Positions 7,590-19,631 are shown, numbered from the stretch's first letter. The stretch: DNA of 64,000 nt from Rhodobacter sp. 24-YEA-8 (GCF_900105075.1 NZ_FNSK01000001.1:186001-250000); one strand, 5' to 3'. Program-made: numbers and translations. Notes: generated by a model not told the origin, from the sequence alone.

Positions 7590-9652
7590 TGCGCGACAGC
7601 GCCCCCCTCTCTCCCGCCGCTCTGCTGGCGGAGATATTCGGATTCCAGGGCTTCCGCCCCGGTCAGGCCGAGATTGTAGAGGCGGTGACGGCCGGGCTGA
7701 ACACGCTGGCGATCATGCCGACGGGTGGCGGGAAATCGCTGTGTTTCCAGCTGCCCGCTCTGTGCCGCGACGGCGTGACCGTGGTGATCTCGCCGCTGAT
7801 CGCCCTGATGCGTGACCAGGTCCGGGGTTTGCGCGAGGCGGGGGTCGAGGCTGGCGCGCTGACCTCTGGCAATACCGACGAGGAAACCGAAGAGGTCTTT
7901 CAGGCGCTGGATGAGGGGCGGCTGAAGCTTCTCTATATGGCGCCGGAACGGCTGGCGGCGGGGGCGACCTCCGCGCTGCTCCGCCGGATCAATGTGACGC
8001 TGATCGCGGTCGATGAGGCGCATTGCGTCAGCCAGTGGGGCCATGATTTCCGCCCTGATTATCTGCGTATCGGGGAGCTGAGGCGTGCGCTGAATGTGCC
8101 GCTGGCCGCCTTCACCGCCACGGCAGATGAGGAAACCCGGGCCGAAATCGTGCAGCGCCTGTTCGATGGCGCGCAGCCCGAGACGTTTCTGCGCGGCTTT
8201 GACCGCCCGAATATCCATCTGTCCTTTGCCGCCAAAGACGGCCCGCGCGAACAGATCCTGCGTTATGCGGCCGCACGGCGCGGTCAGTCCGGCATTGTCT
8301 ATTGCGGCACCCGCGCCAAGACCGAGACGCTTGCCCAGGCGCTTCGCGAGGCCGGTCATGCCGCGCTGCATTACCATGGCGGCATGGAGGCGGGTGACCG
8401 CCGCCATGTCGAGACCCGGTTCCAGCGCGATGACGGGCTGATCGTGGTGGCGACGGTGGCCTTCGGGATGGGGATCGACAAGCCCGATATCCGCTGGGTC
8501 GCCCATGCCGATCTGCCGAAATCCATCGAATCCTATTATCAGGAGATCGGTCGCGCCGGGCGCGATGGCGCGCCCGCCGAGGCGCTGACGCTTTATGGCG
8601 CCGATGATATCCGCTACCGCCGCACCCAGATCGACGAGGGCGCAGCGCCGCCCGAGCGCAAGGCCGCCGATCATGGCCGGCTGAATGCGCTTTTGGGTCT
8701 GGCCGAGGCGCTGGCCTGCCGCCGTCAGGTCCTGCTGGCCTATTTCGGCGAGGAAAGCGGGCCTTGCGGCAATTGTGATCTCTGCACCACGCCGCCGGCG
8801 GTGTTTGATGGAACAGAACCTGTCCGTAAGGCGCTTTCCGCCGTGCTCAGGACCGGCGAAAGCTATGGTGCGGGCCATCTGATCGACATTCTCACCGGCA
8901 CATCGACGGAAAAGGTCCGCGCGCGCGGGCATCAGGATCTGCCGACCTTCGGTGTCGGGCGCGAGCTGTCGAAACCGGCCTGGAATTCGGTCTTCCTCCA
9001 GATGATGGGGCGCGATCTGCTAAGGCCGGATTTTGAACGCCACGGCGCGTTGAGAATGACCGATTCCGCCCGCCCGGTGCTGCGCGGAGATGTCGAAATC
9101 CAGCTCCGCCGCCCCGATATCCGCGCGCCTAAATCGGTGGTCAAGGCGCTGGTGGCCGAAGAAGACGCGCCGATCCTTTCGGCGCTGAAGGCCAAACGCC
9201 GGGCGCTGGCCGAGGCGGCAGGCGTGCCGGCCTATGTGATTTTCGCCGACCGCACCCTGATCGAGATGGCCGAGAAACGGCCCGAGACGCTGGATCAGAT
9301 GGCGCAGATTTCCGGGGTTGGTGCGAAAAAACTGGAAAGCTACGGGCTGGCTTTCCTGCAGGTGATCGCGTCGGGGATGCAGGCGCCGCATCCGGCGCGG
9401 ATGGCGCTGGCGGGGCAGGCGGCGGGCGCGGTCTATGACCTTCTGGCCGAGGCGCAGCTGCGGCTCGCGCGGGGCGAGGACGGGATCGGCAAACATCTTT
9501 CCTGCAATGCCACAACCTTGCGCCAGATTGCCGAACGCCGCCCGTCAAGCCTGACCGAACTGGAGCGGGTTCAGGGCATGGGACAGCAAAAGGCCGAGCG
9601 TTTCGGCCCGGCCTTTCTTGATATCCTGCATCGGGCTGCCGGCCAGCGCTGA
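7589..9652 (+). CDS. recQ: ATP-dependent DNA helicase RecQ
   Basis: The 687-residue 3'-5' helicase acts in recombination and replication-fork repair. The Walker A is PTGGGKS (residues 44-50), the DEAH box is at 142-145 (VDEAHCVSQWGHDFRPDY) and the Q-patch-type sequence FQGFRPGQ lies at about 19-26. The helicase C domain has EIGRAGRDG, and the zinc site is CGNCDLC. Two HRDC-like units follow, one around RRALAEAAGVPAYVIFADRTL and one around DGIGKHLSCNATTLRQIA, each ending in a helix-hairpin-helix-like GVGAKKLESYG or GMGQQKAERFG. A tandem repeat explains the extra length over the roughly 610-residue enterobacterial enzyme. A GTG at 7586 is an alternative start. Confidence 0.95.
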   Translation: MRDSAPLSPAALLAEIFGFQGFRPGQAEIVEAVTAGLNTLAIMPTGGGKSLCFQLPALCRDGVTVVISPLIALMRDQVRGLREAGVEAGALTSGNTDEETEEVFQALDEGRLKLLYMAPERLAAGATSALLRRINVTLIAVDEAHCVSQWGHDFRPDYLRIGELRRALNVPLAAFTATADEETRAEIVQRLFDGAQPETFLRGFDRPNIHLSFAAKDGPREQILRYAAARRGQSGIVYCGTRAKTETLAQALREAGHAALHYHGGMEAGDRRHVETRFQRDDGLIVVATVAFGMGIDKPDIRWVAHADLPKSIESYYQEIGRAGRDGAPAEALTLYGADDIRYRRTQIDEGAAPPERKAADHGRLNALLGLAEALACRRQVLLAYFGEESGPCGNCDLCTTPPAVFDGTEPVRKALSAVLRTGESYGAGHLIDILTGTSTEKVRARGHQDLPTFGVGRELSKPAWNSVFLQMMGRDLLRPDFERHGALRMTDSARPVLRGDVEIQLRRPDIRAPKSVVKALVAEEDAPILSALKAKRRALAEAAGVPAYVIFADRTLIEMAEKRPETLDQMAQISGVGAKKLESYGLAFLQVIASGMQAPHPARMALAGQAAGAVYDLLAEAQLRLARGEDGIGKHLSCNATTLRQIAERRPSSLTELERVQGMGQQKAERFGPAFLDILHRAAGQR

Positions 9653-9675
9653 GGCCTCACGACCGGTGCTGCGGC

Positions 9676-10947
9676 TCAGCCGGTCACCCGCCTGTCGCCG
9701 CCAAGCTGGCCGATCGCCACCTGCGCCATACCCTGGTTCATGACCGCCGCATCGGCGAGCATAAAGACCGCGCCGGCGCCGTTCCTGACCTGGATCAGCA
9801 GCCGCCGTTTTGCGGTCGAGAGGCTGAAGAAGCTGACCGGACCCCCCTCTGCCGTCAGCCGCGCATCTTGCAGCTGCTTCAGCATCACGCGGCAGAAATC
9901 GGCAAGCTGTGCCAGGGTTTCCGCATCGCCTGCAAGCAGGGTATGTCCTGCGCCATCTTCATGCAGCAGGCCCGCCTGCAAGATCCCGGGCCGGGCGGGC
10001 GGGGCTGTTTTGGCAACTGGTGCAACCGGTTCGGGGTCTGGCTGAACCTCAACCCGGGCCCCGACCTCCGTATCGGACCCGGCATCGGCAAGGATCGTTT
10101 CGTCAGCTTTCGTCACTTCCACGACAAATGGCGGGTCTTCCTCAGTTTCCGCCACGAACCTGGCCTCAAAACCGGGGGCGGTCCGGGTTTCCACCGGCTT
10201 CTCGCGTGGCTCGCGGTCATAGACGGTGCGGGCGGGTTGGCCGGCGAAGCCGCGCAGCAGCGCCGCAAGGGGCGCGCCGCCGGTTGCCTGCCATTCTGCT
10301 TCGGACCCGGCAGATGCCGCGATTTTGCGGCGGTCGCCAAAGAGAAAGAACCGATGCCCGAAAAGGGCAGCGGTCTCGCGCTCCATCCGCTCCATCAGCC
10401 GGCCACGATCCTTATCCGTGCGCAGCTTGTCGCCACGCGACACGATCAGGATGGAACGGTCGGGCCGGGTCTCGCCCAGGGTTTCGACAATTGCCTTTTC
10501 CGTCAGCCGCCAGGCCTGCGAGCCGATGGTGACCCAGATCATCACATCGGCCGATTGCACGAGGTCGATCTGATCCCCGGTCAGCTCTTCGGCCCTGGTC
10601 ATCGGCAATTCGATCAGCTCGATTCCGGACAGATGCGGCTGATCGAGCCAGAGACGGATGAAGTCGGCCCCATGAAACAACTCTGGCGTGCCGGGGAGGG
10701 CGGCGCGGATCTCGCGGCCATCGCGCCCGGAGGCCTCGATCCCGGGGATCTCGCGCCACCCGGCGACCAGCACCGGACGCGCGCTTTGCCCGATATTGTC
10801 CGGCAGCATCTGGTCGCGCATCAGCGCATTCATCACGGTGGATTTTCCGGCGCTGACTTCACCGCAGATCACCACGCGCAAGGGCGAGCCACTGCCTGCG
10901 GCCGCGCGTTTTTCCTGCAAAAGGGCGGTCAGATCTGTCATTTTCAT
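9676..10947 (-). CDS. GTPase with C-terminal roadblock-like domain, partner of dynamin-like gene
   Basis: The N-terminal half of this 423-residue protein is a P-loop GTPase: GEVSAGKST at 29-37, and an SRGDKL segment at 170-175 in the place of the NKxD guanine-specificity motif. The position of the DxxG motif reads IELIELPMT (near 110-117), so the usual aspartate is replaced by glutamate and the glycine is lost, which may mean slow or no hydrolysis. An acidic, Pro/Ala-rich linker spans about 225-320. The last 95 or so residues alternate strands and helices like the separate roadblock protein at 13408-13764. The start overlaps the dynamin-like gene by 4 bases. I know of no named family for the fusion. 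Confidence 0.7.
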   Translation of the reverse strand: MKMTDLTALLQEKRAAAGSGSPLRVVICGEVSAGKSTVMNALMRDQMLPDNIGQSARPVLVAGWREIPGIEASGRDGREIRAALPGTPELFHGADFIRLWLDQPHLSGIELIELPMTRAEELTGDQIDLVQSADVMIWVTIGSQAWRLTEKAIVETLGETRPDRSILIVSRGDKLRTDKDRGRLMERMERETAALFGHRFFLFGDRRKIAASAGSEAEWQATGGAPLAALLRGFAGQPARTVYDREPREKPVETRTAPGFEARFVAETEEDPPFVVEVTKADETILADAGSDTEVGARVEVQPDPEPVAPVAKTAPPARPGILQAGLLHEDGAGHTLLAGDAETLAQLADFCRVMLKQLQDARLTAEGGPVSFFSLSTAKRRLLIQVRNGAGAVFMLADAAVMNQGMAQVAIGQLGGDRRVTG

Positions 10948-13079
10948 GCGGCAGCCCCAAGCTCCGGACGCTTCAGCCCGGTTTCCAGCGCGGCAAGCGC
11001 GGTCAGGCGGTGCTCCAGCGCCTCTATTTTGCTTTGCAGGCGCTGCAAGACGGCCTTCCGGCCTTCGGGGGTCAGCGCAATACGTTCCATATCTGTCTTG
11101 TCCTGTTGCAGCCGGATCGCGTTTTCCGACAGGATCGCGTCGAACATCCTGAGCATCACACGGATCCGCGATATGCCCGCACTGGCGCGCTCCAGCTGCG
11201 CCTCATTATAGGCCGCGAGAATTTTCTCGACCGAAGGCCGCAGCTCTTCGGTGGTCAGCATACGCAAAGCGCCCAGCGATTTGTCGACATTCAGCGAAGG
11301 TTTGCGCCAGAAGGCCCAGCTGCGGTCAAGGATCATGCCGACGCGCAGGTTACGTTTCGCGAAGGTCAGGGTCGAGGTGAAACTGTAGCAGGGCAGACCT
11401 TCCAGCGTTATCTCGGCGGTCGGATTCCCGGAGGTCCGGTCCTGGAATTTCGAACCAATTGCCTGGCGGCAGGCCTGGACACAGCTTTGCAGCGCGGCAT
11501 CCGTGCCACTGCGCGAGCCGATATAGCATTGGCGCACTTCGGCCTCGAGCGCGGATTGAAGCGGCAGCAGGTCGAAATCCAGCGTTGTACTGGCATCGCC
11601 TTGCCGATCATCACCGAAAAGCCGGTCCTCGAACGCAGCTTTCTGGCGATCGACATAATCGCCGATCGCATCCATGAGGCGCGCTTCAAGCCCGGTCCAG
11701 GATTTCGACACCACCTGTTCGATCTGCGCATCCGCAGCGTCGACGAGGCCCTCTAGCCGGTTGCGCAGATCTCGGATGCCCGAGATTTCGCAACCCACAT
11801 CACGGGCCGCAGCTCTGGCGATATCGCTGCGCAGGCTTTCCATCTGCACCCGCAAAGCGTCGCGTTCGCGGTTATCTATGAACCGGGCCGCATTCAGCTC
11901 GGCCCGGATATCACCGCGCAACTGGTTGAGCTGTTGGCTGCCCACACCGCTGTCCAGCGTGGCCGAGAGTGTGTCTTTCAGCCGGTTCAGCCCCGAGGCG
12001 AACATCAGCCGGTCTTTGCGGTCACGCGGCAGGCGGCCACAGGTTTCGCGGATATATTGCGCAAGCTCGTCGCTGTCGGCGGCCTCGCGGAGGTGATCGG
12101 CCTCTTCGTCGTCGCGCAGCACCAGATCGGCAAGCCAGGCCGATCCCGCAACGATACGAAAGTCGATCTCCGGGATCGCGGCGCGCAGCCGGCATTCGAC
12201 ATCGGCGATGACGCGCGGCACCTGGATGCTGTAATCATCGAGCTCGTCGATGCGATTTATGAAGATCACCACATCCTTGTCGTCCTGGCGCGCAAGGATC
12301 CGGATCAGCGCTACGTCAATATCGGTCAGCGGCTGATGCGCCGAAAGCACCATGATGAAGACATCGGATTTGTCGAGGCTGCGGCAGGTCAGCTCGTCAC
12401 GCAGAAGGAATGGGTCATTCACCCCGGGGGTGTCCGTGATGATGGCCGGCACGTCGAATTCCGGCAAGCGTATGTAAATAATGGCGCTTTTTGTCAGCGC
12501 GGCATAGCGGCCAAGCGCTTCTCGGTCGAGCCCGTCATCGCTTCCCGGGCCCGCGCAGACATAGCGCTTCAGCAGATCTGCCGAAAGGTAGTCATGGTCA
12601 TGTCTGCTGCCAAGCAACGCATGGTAATGGCGCCCGAGCCGGCGCTGCGCGCGTTCGCGCATCTCTTCGCTCTGGCGCCGCAGCAGGTCGCTGTCAAAGC
12701 CCGGCAACAGGTCTTCGGTCAGCTGGCGGATGGCAGAGCCGCTGTCGATGATGTCCTGCCAGTCGGCTTCGTCGAAGAATTCGAAACGCGCGCCCGAGGC
12801 CGGGTCCGAGGCGATATTGACGCGGATATTGGTGACCACCGATGTCCAGGGATTGATATCAGAGGGCAGGAAATCATGCTGATGCAAAAGGGCGTTGAGG
12901 AAGGTGGATTTCCCGGCCTTGACCTGACCGATCACCGCGATGCGGGCGGTCCAGTCTTCAAGCCGGTTGCGCAAGGGGGCAAAATTCGGCCTGGTTTTCG
13001 GATCGACCAGGTGGTCGGCCCTGTCGAGCCCGTCGCGCAAAAAGGCGAGCTCCTGCCGCAGTTGCGGAGCGATTTTCAC
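10944..13079 (-). CDS. dynamin-like large GTPase
   Basis: The 711-residue protein starts at a GTG behind a strong AAGGAGG; the longer upstream frame is non-coding in character. Motifs are the P-loop GQVKAGKST (51-59), a switch-I threonine in PWTSVVTN (78-84), DTPGVNDPF (216-224) and the FINRIDEL G4 motif (about 273-280). The long remainder is helical with heptad-like segments (for example RDALRVQMESLRSDIARAA and LQRLQSKIEALEHRLTALAALE), as in bacterial dynamin-like proteins that bind and remodel membranes. No transmembrane helix is evident. It overlaps the second GTPase by 4 bases and follows a roadblock gene. A role in membrane remodelling is inferred from the family. Confidence 0.82.
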   Translation of the reverse strand: MKIAPQLRQELAFLRDGLDRADHLVDPKTRPNFAPLRNRLEDWTARIAVIGQVKAGKSTFLNALLHQHDFLPSDINPWTSVVTNIRVNIASDPASGARFEFFDEADWQDIIDSGSAIRQLTEDLLPGFDSDLLRRQSEEMRERAQRRLGRHYHALLGSRHDHDYLSADLLKRYVCAGPGSDDGLDREALGRYAALTKSAIIYIRLPEFDVPAIITDTPGVNDPFLLRDELTCRSLDKSDVFIMVLSAHQPLTDIDVALIRILARQDDKDVVIFINRIDELDDYSIQVPRVIADVECRLRAAIPEIDFRIVAGSAWLADLVLRDDEEADHLREAADSDELAQYIRETCGRLPRDRKDRLMFASGLNRLKDTLSATLDSGVGSQQLNQLRGDIRAELNAARFIDNRERDALRVQMESLRSDIARAAARDVGCEISGIRDLRNRLEGLVDAADAQIEQVVSKSWTGLEARLMDAIGDYVDRQKAAFEDRLFGDDRQGDASTTLDFDLLPLQSALEAEVRQCYIGSRSGTDAALQSCVQACRQAIGSKFQDRTSGNPTAEITLEGLPCYSFTSTLTFAKRNLRVGMILDRSWAFWRKPSLNVDKSLGALRMLTTEELRPSVEKILAAYNEAQLERASAGISRIRVMLRMFDAILSENAIRLQQDKTDMERIALTPEGRKAVLQRLQSKIEALEHRLTALAALETGLKRPELGAAA

Positions 13080-13407
13080 GACGGCCTCCTTCCGGCCGGG
13101 ATTCCGGCCACGCTGACAGGAAAAACGGCCAGCACCGGGCAAATATCTCGCCAGCGCTGACAGTCCGCTGCCCCGGCCGCGCGCCGGGACAAAGGGGGGG
13201 TACTGGCCCTTTCGGGCCGTTCTGGCCGCACTACTCGTTACCCCTGTCCGATTGCTTCGCGTCACAGCCGGACAGATATGCTTAATGGTGGCTGGGTTAT
13301 GGCCGTCTGAGGGCCAAGTCTGGGCTTTGAACATCCCCCGGAGCGGCCCGGTCTTCTGGCGTTACGTGACGCCAGAAGACAGAAGACGCAGGAAGACCGG
13401 GCCTGCA
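13080..13407. other. 328-base gap between roadblock and dynamin-like genes
   Basis: The gap holds the strong hairpins at 13345-13403 and otherwise no recognisable gene. Several GC-rich short inverted repeats lie near 13090-13240 (for example CCGGCCGGGATTCCGGCC around 13092). A promoter for the dynamin-like gene could lie here, but none is clear. Confidence 0.5.
13345..13403 (-). terminator. nested hairpins after the roadblock gene
   Basis: The inner perfect 12-bp stem at 13351-13380 is GTCTTCTGGCGT / ACGCCAGAAGAC around TACGTG. The segment GGAAGACCGGGCC at 13391-13403 can instead pair with GGCCCGGTCTTC at 13345-13356. The two structures are mutually exclusive, so this is either a terminator or an attenuator-like switch between the roadblock and dynamin-like genes. 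There is no T-run. Confidence 0.55.
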
Positions 13408-13764
13408 TCAGACCTTCAGCTTGCCTTCGACTTTTTTCACCGAGATGCGGGCGAGGCCCAGGTTCGCACTGCTGCGGTCCAGCGCAACGTAAACGAAGAC
13501 GCTAGGGTTCGAGGCCAGCGGGCGGATCAGGTGCAGCTGGGTGCCAAGCGTGATCAGGATGTCTTCGATATGATCATCGAGGCCCAGTGCGGCCATCGCA
13601 GCGTTCTTTGCGCGCACCACTTCGGTGTTTGCGGCGCCAGCGGCTTCGAGGTCGAATTTGATGCCGCTCGACTCGCTTGCCAGCATCAGGCCGGTTTCGC
13701 TGTCAACGAGACAGGCGCCGATAAAGCCGGCGATTTTCTTCAGCTCAGAGATATTGGTCGACAT
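13408..13764 (-). CDS. roadblock/LC7 domain protein
   Basis: This 118-residue single-domain protein fits the roadblock/LC7 (MglB-like) pattern. It has a first helix (ISELKKIAGFIGACLV), a strand pair around DSETGLMLASE, a long helix (NTEVVRAKNAAMAALGL) and three strands ending in the YVALDRSSANLGLARISVKKVE helix. Roadblock proteins typically dimerise and regulate small GTPases (MglB is a GTPase-activating protein for MglA). The gene precedes two GTPase genes on the same strand, so regulation of one or both is the natural inference. An AAGGA lies about 12 bases before the ATG, and an AT-rich stretch lies upstream. Confidence 0.85.
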   Translation of the reverse strand: MSTNISELKKIAGFIGACLVDSETGLMLASESSGIKFDLEAAGAANTEVVRAKNAAMAALGLDDHIEDILITLGTQLHLIRPLASNPSVFVYVALDRSSANLGLARISVKKVEGKLKV

Positions 13765-14340
13765 TTTGAATGATATCCTTTTTTTGCACGATGGATCATT
13801 TTTGAATTCAACATTTGTTTGAATATTGACCTGATTGGATCCATTTTGAGAAAGTGCGGTAATGATTTTGGCGCAATTATGTCTATTTTTGAATTTTGGA
13901 TTTTTGGAATTAATAAATATGTATATGAATCATGTAATTAGTTATTTTGTACCTTCTCGGGTTGATGAATTATGAGGTCTTTTGCCTCTGGTTGTTTTCG
14001 TGTCATTTGATAACAATTGCCGACTCTGTGGTTGTAAATATCGGAGAATTTATCGGCTTAATTCAATTGATGGTTGTGGGATTTCGGGCTGGCTCTGCAA
14101 CAACGGTGGCCGGCATTTTTTTCGAAGTGAAGGGGTGGTCATCGCCTGATTGTATCGCTTCGATATGTAAATCAACCGTGCCGTGATTTAATCAATTAAG
14201 AGCTGATATGCGCTCCGGCTTGGTAAGCAGAAGGACGCGTTGAGCCAGACGGGCAGCGGATCCGGGAGCGGCCAGGGTCCGGAAAAGCGCGGCCCATTCA
14301 AGAGGGCAGCCTGGCTGCGGCGCCCGGACGCACGGGCGGG
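13765..14340. other. AT-rich island without a convincing gene
   Basis: About 450 bases (13770-14215) are strikingly AT-rich in a GC-rich chromosome, with runs such as TTTTTGAATTTTGGATTTTTGGAATTAATAAATATG. A forward frame at 13947-14186 (79 codons) has no Shine-Dalgarno, uses rare codons and resembles nothing I know. GGATCATTTTTGA (13794) and GGATCCATTTTGA (13838) look like direct operator-like repeats upstream of the roadblock gene. The island may be a silencer-bound promoter region or acquired DNA. Confidence 0.6.
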
Positions 14341-14958
14341 TCACGCCCTGGCGCGGTACTCGGCCGGAATCAGCCCCCGCAGCGCATTGCCGACCCAAAG
14401 CCGCACGACTCCCAGGTCTTCGGGTCGCAGGATCTCTTCGGGGCAGGCCAGCTCGCTGCGCAGGACACCCGGCAGCAGGCCAGAGCTCAGCGGTGGTGTG
14501 CGCAGCCCGGCGCCACGGTCGAAAAATACCGTGGTGATCGTGCCCTCGCTGACCTCGCCGCGCTCGTTCAGAAACAGCGCCTCGTCGATCCCGGCGGGCA
14601 ATGCCGCCCGGGCCGCATCATGGATCGCGCGGCGCGAGGATTTCACCGAAAGCCAGGGGTCATCCGAAGCCAGCCGCAGGTCAGCGACGCTGACGCTCCA
14701 ATACGGTTTCGCAGCGGGGAGGGGATGGGTTTCCCAGAGCAGCCGCCCGGCTGCATCCAGGGTCAGCCGCAGGCGGGCGGCGGTTGCCGGGCCCGCAGGC
14801 GCCGCAGGTTCCGGCCGCGCCCAGCCAAGCGCCAGCGCGCTGCGCTGCAGCCGCGCCAGATGCAGCGGCCAGCGCGGCGCGGTGGCCCCGGTCCAGAGCA
14901 CCGTCTCGATCAGCGTCAGTCCCGGCTCACCGCCGCATTGACGAAGCGCGCTTTCCAT
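14341..14958 (-). CDS. pabC: class IV aminotransferase, probable 4-amino-4-deoxychorismate lyase
   Basis: This is a PLP enzyme of about 205 residues. A lysine in LSVKSSRRAIHDAA sits where fold-type IV enzymes carry the PLP Schiff base. FLNERGEVSEGTITTVFF is the conserved EGT.TN-like strand and LLPGVLRSEL the cofactor-phosphate segment. It would release pyruvate from aminodeoxychorismate to give p-aminobenzoate for folate. The ATG at 14958 is preceded by GGGAGGAGG, which decides the start, and the gene overlaps pabB by 43 bases. Branched-chain or D-amino-acid aminotransferase relatives are the alternative, but the neighbour favours PabC. Confidence 0.82.
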   Translation of the reverse strand: MESALRQCGGEPGLTLIETVLWTGATAPRWPLHLARLQRSALALGWARPEPAAPAGPATAARLRLTLDAAGRLLWETHPLPAAKPYWSVSVADLRLASDDPWLSVKSSRRAIHDAARAALPAGIDEALFLNERGEVSEGTITTVFFDRGAGLRTPPLSSGLLPGVLRSELACPEEILRPEDLGVVRLWVGNALRGLIPAEYRARA

Positions 14959-16073
14959 AGCGCCTCCTCCCATTCGCCGGCCTCAGTCGAGCCATGCACC
15001 ACGCCGCCGCCGACATTCATCCTGATTTCACTGTCATCCACGGTCAGCGTGCGGATCGCGACCGAGAAATCTGCGCTTCCATCGGGGGCCATCCAGCCAA
15101 TCGCGCCACAATAGGCATCGCGCGCGAAGGGCTCGACCTCGCGGATGACCTCCATCGCGCGGATCTTCGGCGCGCCGGTGACCGACCCGCAGGGGAACAA
15201 GGCGCGGATCAGGTCAGGCAGGCTGGCAGGCTGCGCAAGCTGGCCCTGCACCTCGGACACCATCTGATGCACGGTCGCGTAATGTTCGACGGTGTAAAGT
15301 TCGGGCACTTTCACGCTGCCGATCTGCGAGATCCGGCTGATATCATTCCTCAGCAGGTCGACGATCATCAGATTCTCGGCCCGGTCCTTGGGGCTGGAGC
15401 GCAGCTCCTGTGCAAGGTCCGCGTCGCGGGCGGGGTCGGCGTCGCGGGGGCGGGTGCCTTTCATCGGGCGGGTGGTGATCCGGCCATCGGCATTAAGGCG
15501 GAAGAACAGTTCGGGGCTGCGCGAGACCAGCGCCGGCTCGCCCGCCAGATCGACAAAGGCGCCATGCCCGACCGGGCCAGAGCGCCGCAAACGGCCGTAA
15601 AGCCCCTCGGGCGTGCCCGAAAGCAGGCGCGAGACCAACGGAAAGGTCAGATTGGCCTGGTAGATATCGCCGGCCGCGATCAGCTCCAGCACCCGGGCAA
15701 TCGCACGGTTGTAGTCTTCGCGCGAGATCACCGGCTCGGGCGCGGAAATACGGGTCGCCCCGGCTTCCTCCGCCATCCTCGCCAGAATCGGTGCGGGGTC
15801 ACAGGGGCCGGCAAAGGACGCGAGATGCACCAGCGGCAGGCGGCGATCCCCGGGCATCAGTGGCAGGAGCCGATCCTCGAACGCATATCCCGCCTCATAC
15901 GAGATATAGCCCGCAATCCAGGCCCCGGCCCGGCGCGCCTCTTCGGCCTCGCGCAAAACCGCCTCAACTTCATCGGGGTTGCGCGCGATTTTCACCGACA
16001 ACGCATCATCAAACAGCGCCGGGCGCTCGCCCGGGCCGTGTTCGAAAAAAATCTGACGTCTGCTGCTTTGCAT
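14916..16073 (-). CDS. pabB: aminodeoxychorismate synthase component I
   Basis: The 385-residue chorismate-utilising enzyme carries TTRPMKGTRPR and the AENLMIVDLLRNDISR motif, which holds the metal- and chorismate-binding acids. It also has PCGSVTGAPKIRAMEVI and the C-terminal GGGVVHGSTEAGEWEE. It aminates chorismate to aminodeoxychorismate. It could in principle be anthranilate synthase component I, but the overlapping class IV aminotransferase gene downstream marks it as PabB. No pabA glutaminase gene lies next to it in this window. Confidence 0.9.
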   Translation of the reverse strand: MQSSRRQIFFEHGPGERPALFDDALSVKIARNPDEVEAVLREAEEARRAGAWIAGYISYEAGYAFEDRLLPLMPGDRRLPLVHLASFAGPCDPAPILARMAEEAGATRISAPEPVISREDYNRAIARVLELIAAGDIYQANLTFPLVSRLLSGTPEGLYGRLRRSGPVGHGAFVDLAGEPALVSRSPELFFRLNADGRITTRPMKGTRPRDADPARDADLAQELRSSPKDRAENLMIVDLLRNDISRISQIGSVKVPELYTVEHYATVHQMVSEVQGQLAQPASLPDLIRALFPCGSVTGAPKIRAMEVIREVEPFARDAYCGAIGWMAPDGSADFSVAIRTLTVDDSEIRMNVGGGVVHGSTEAGEWEEALWKARFVNAAVSRD

Positions 16074-16200
16074 AATGGGCTCAGGAATAGGGGCTGGCGG
16101 AGGACTGCGCCAGCCGGAATAACGGGTGGGATCCTTTGCGGCGGGCGGAGGAGACCGGCGGGGTGAGCGCGCGTGCTCTGGCGCGGGTGTCGGTTTGCCC

Positions 16201-16228
16201 TTGCGCCCATGCCGCGCCCCTCTATAAC
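16201..16228 (+). promoter_or_regulatory. possible carB promoter
   Basis: TTGCGC (16201-16206) and TATAAC (16223-16228) are separated by 16 bases and lie 48 bases before the carB start. The match to a housekeeping promoter is reasonable for a GC-rich alphaproteobacterium but is untested. Confidence 0.4.
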
Positions 16229-16275
16229 CCCGGAAAATTTAGCGACAGCCAGCCCAAAAACCTGAGGTTCCCGAC

Positions 16276-19605
<3,330 letters not shown>

Positions 19606-19631
19606 GCCCGCCCGACTTTCACTCATCCGAC

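Noticed and set aside
13080..13334. 85-codon extension of the dynamin-like protein
   Set aside because: The GTG at 13079 has AAGGAGG upstream and gives a typical N-terminus. The extension is Arg/Gly/Pro-rich and crosses inverted repeats.
13947..14186. 79-codon forward frame in the AT-rich island
   Set aside because: There is no ribosome site, no recognisable family and an unusual composition; it is likely chance in AT-rich DNA.
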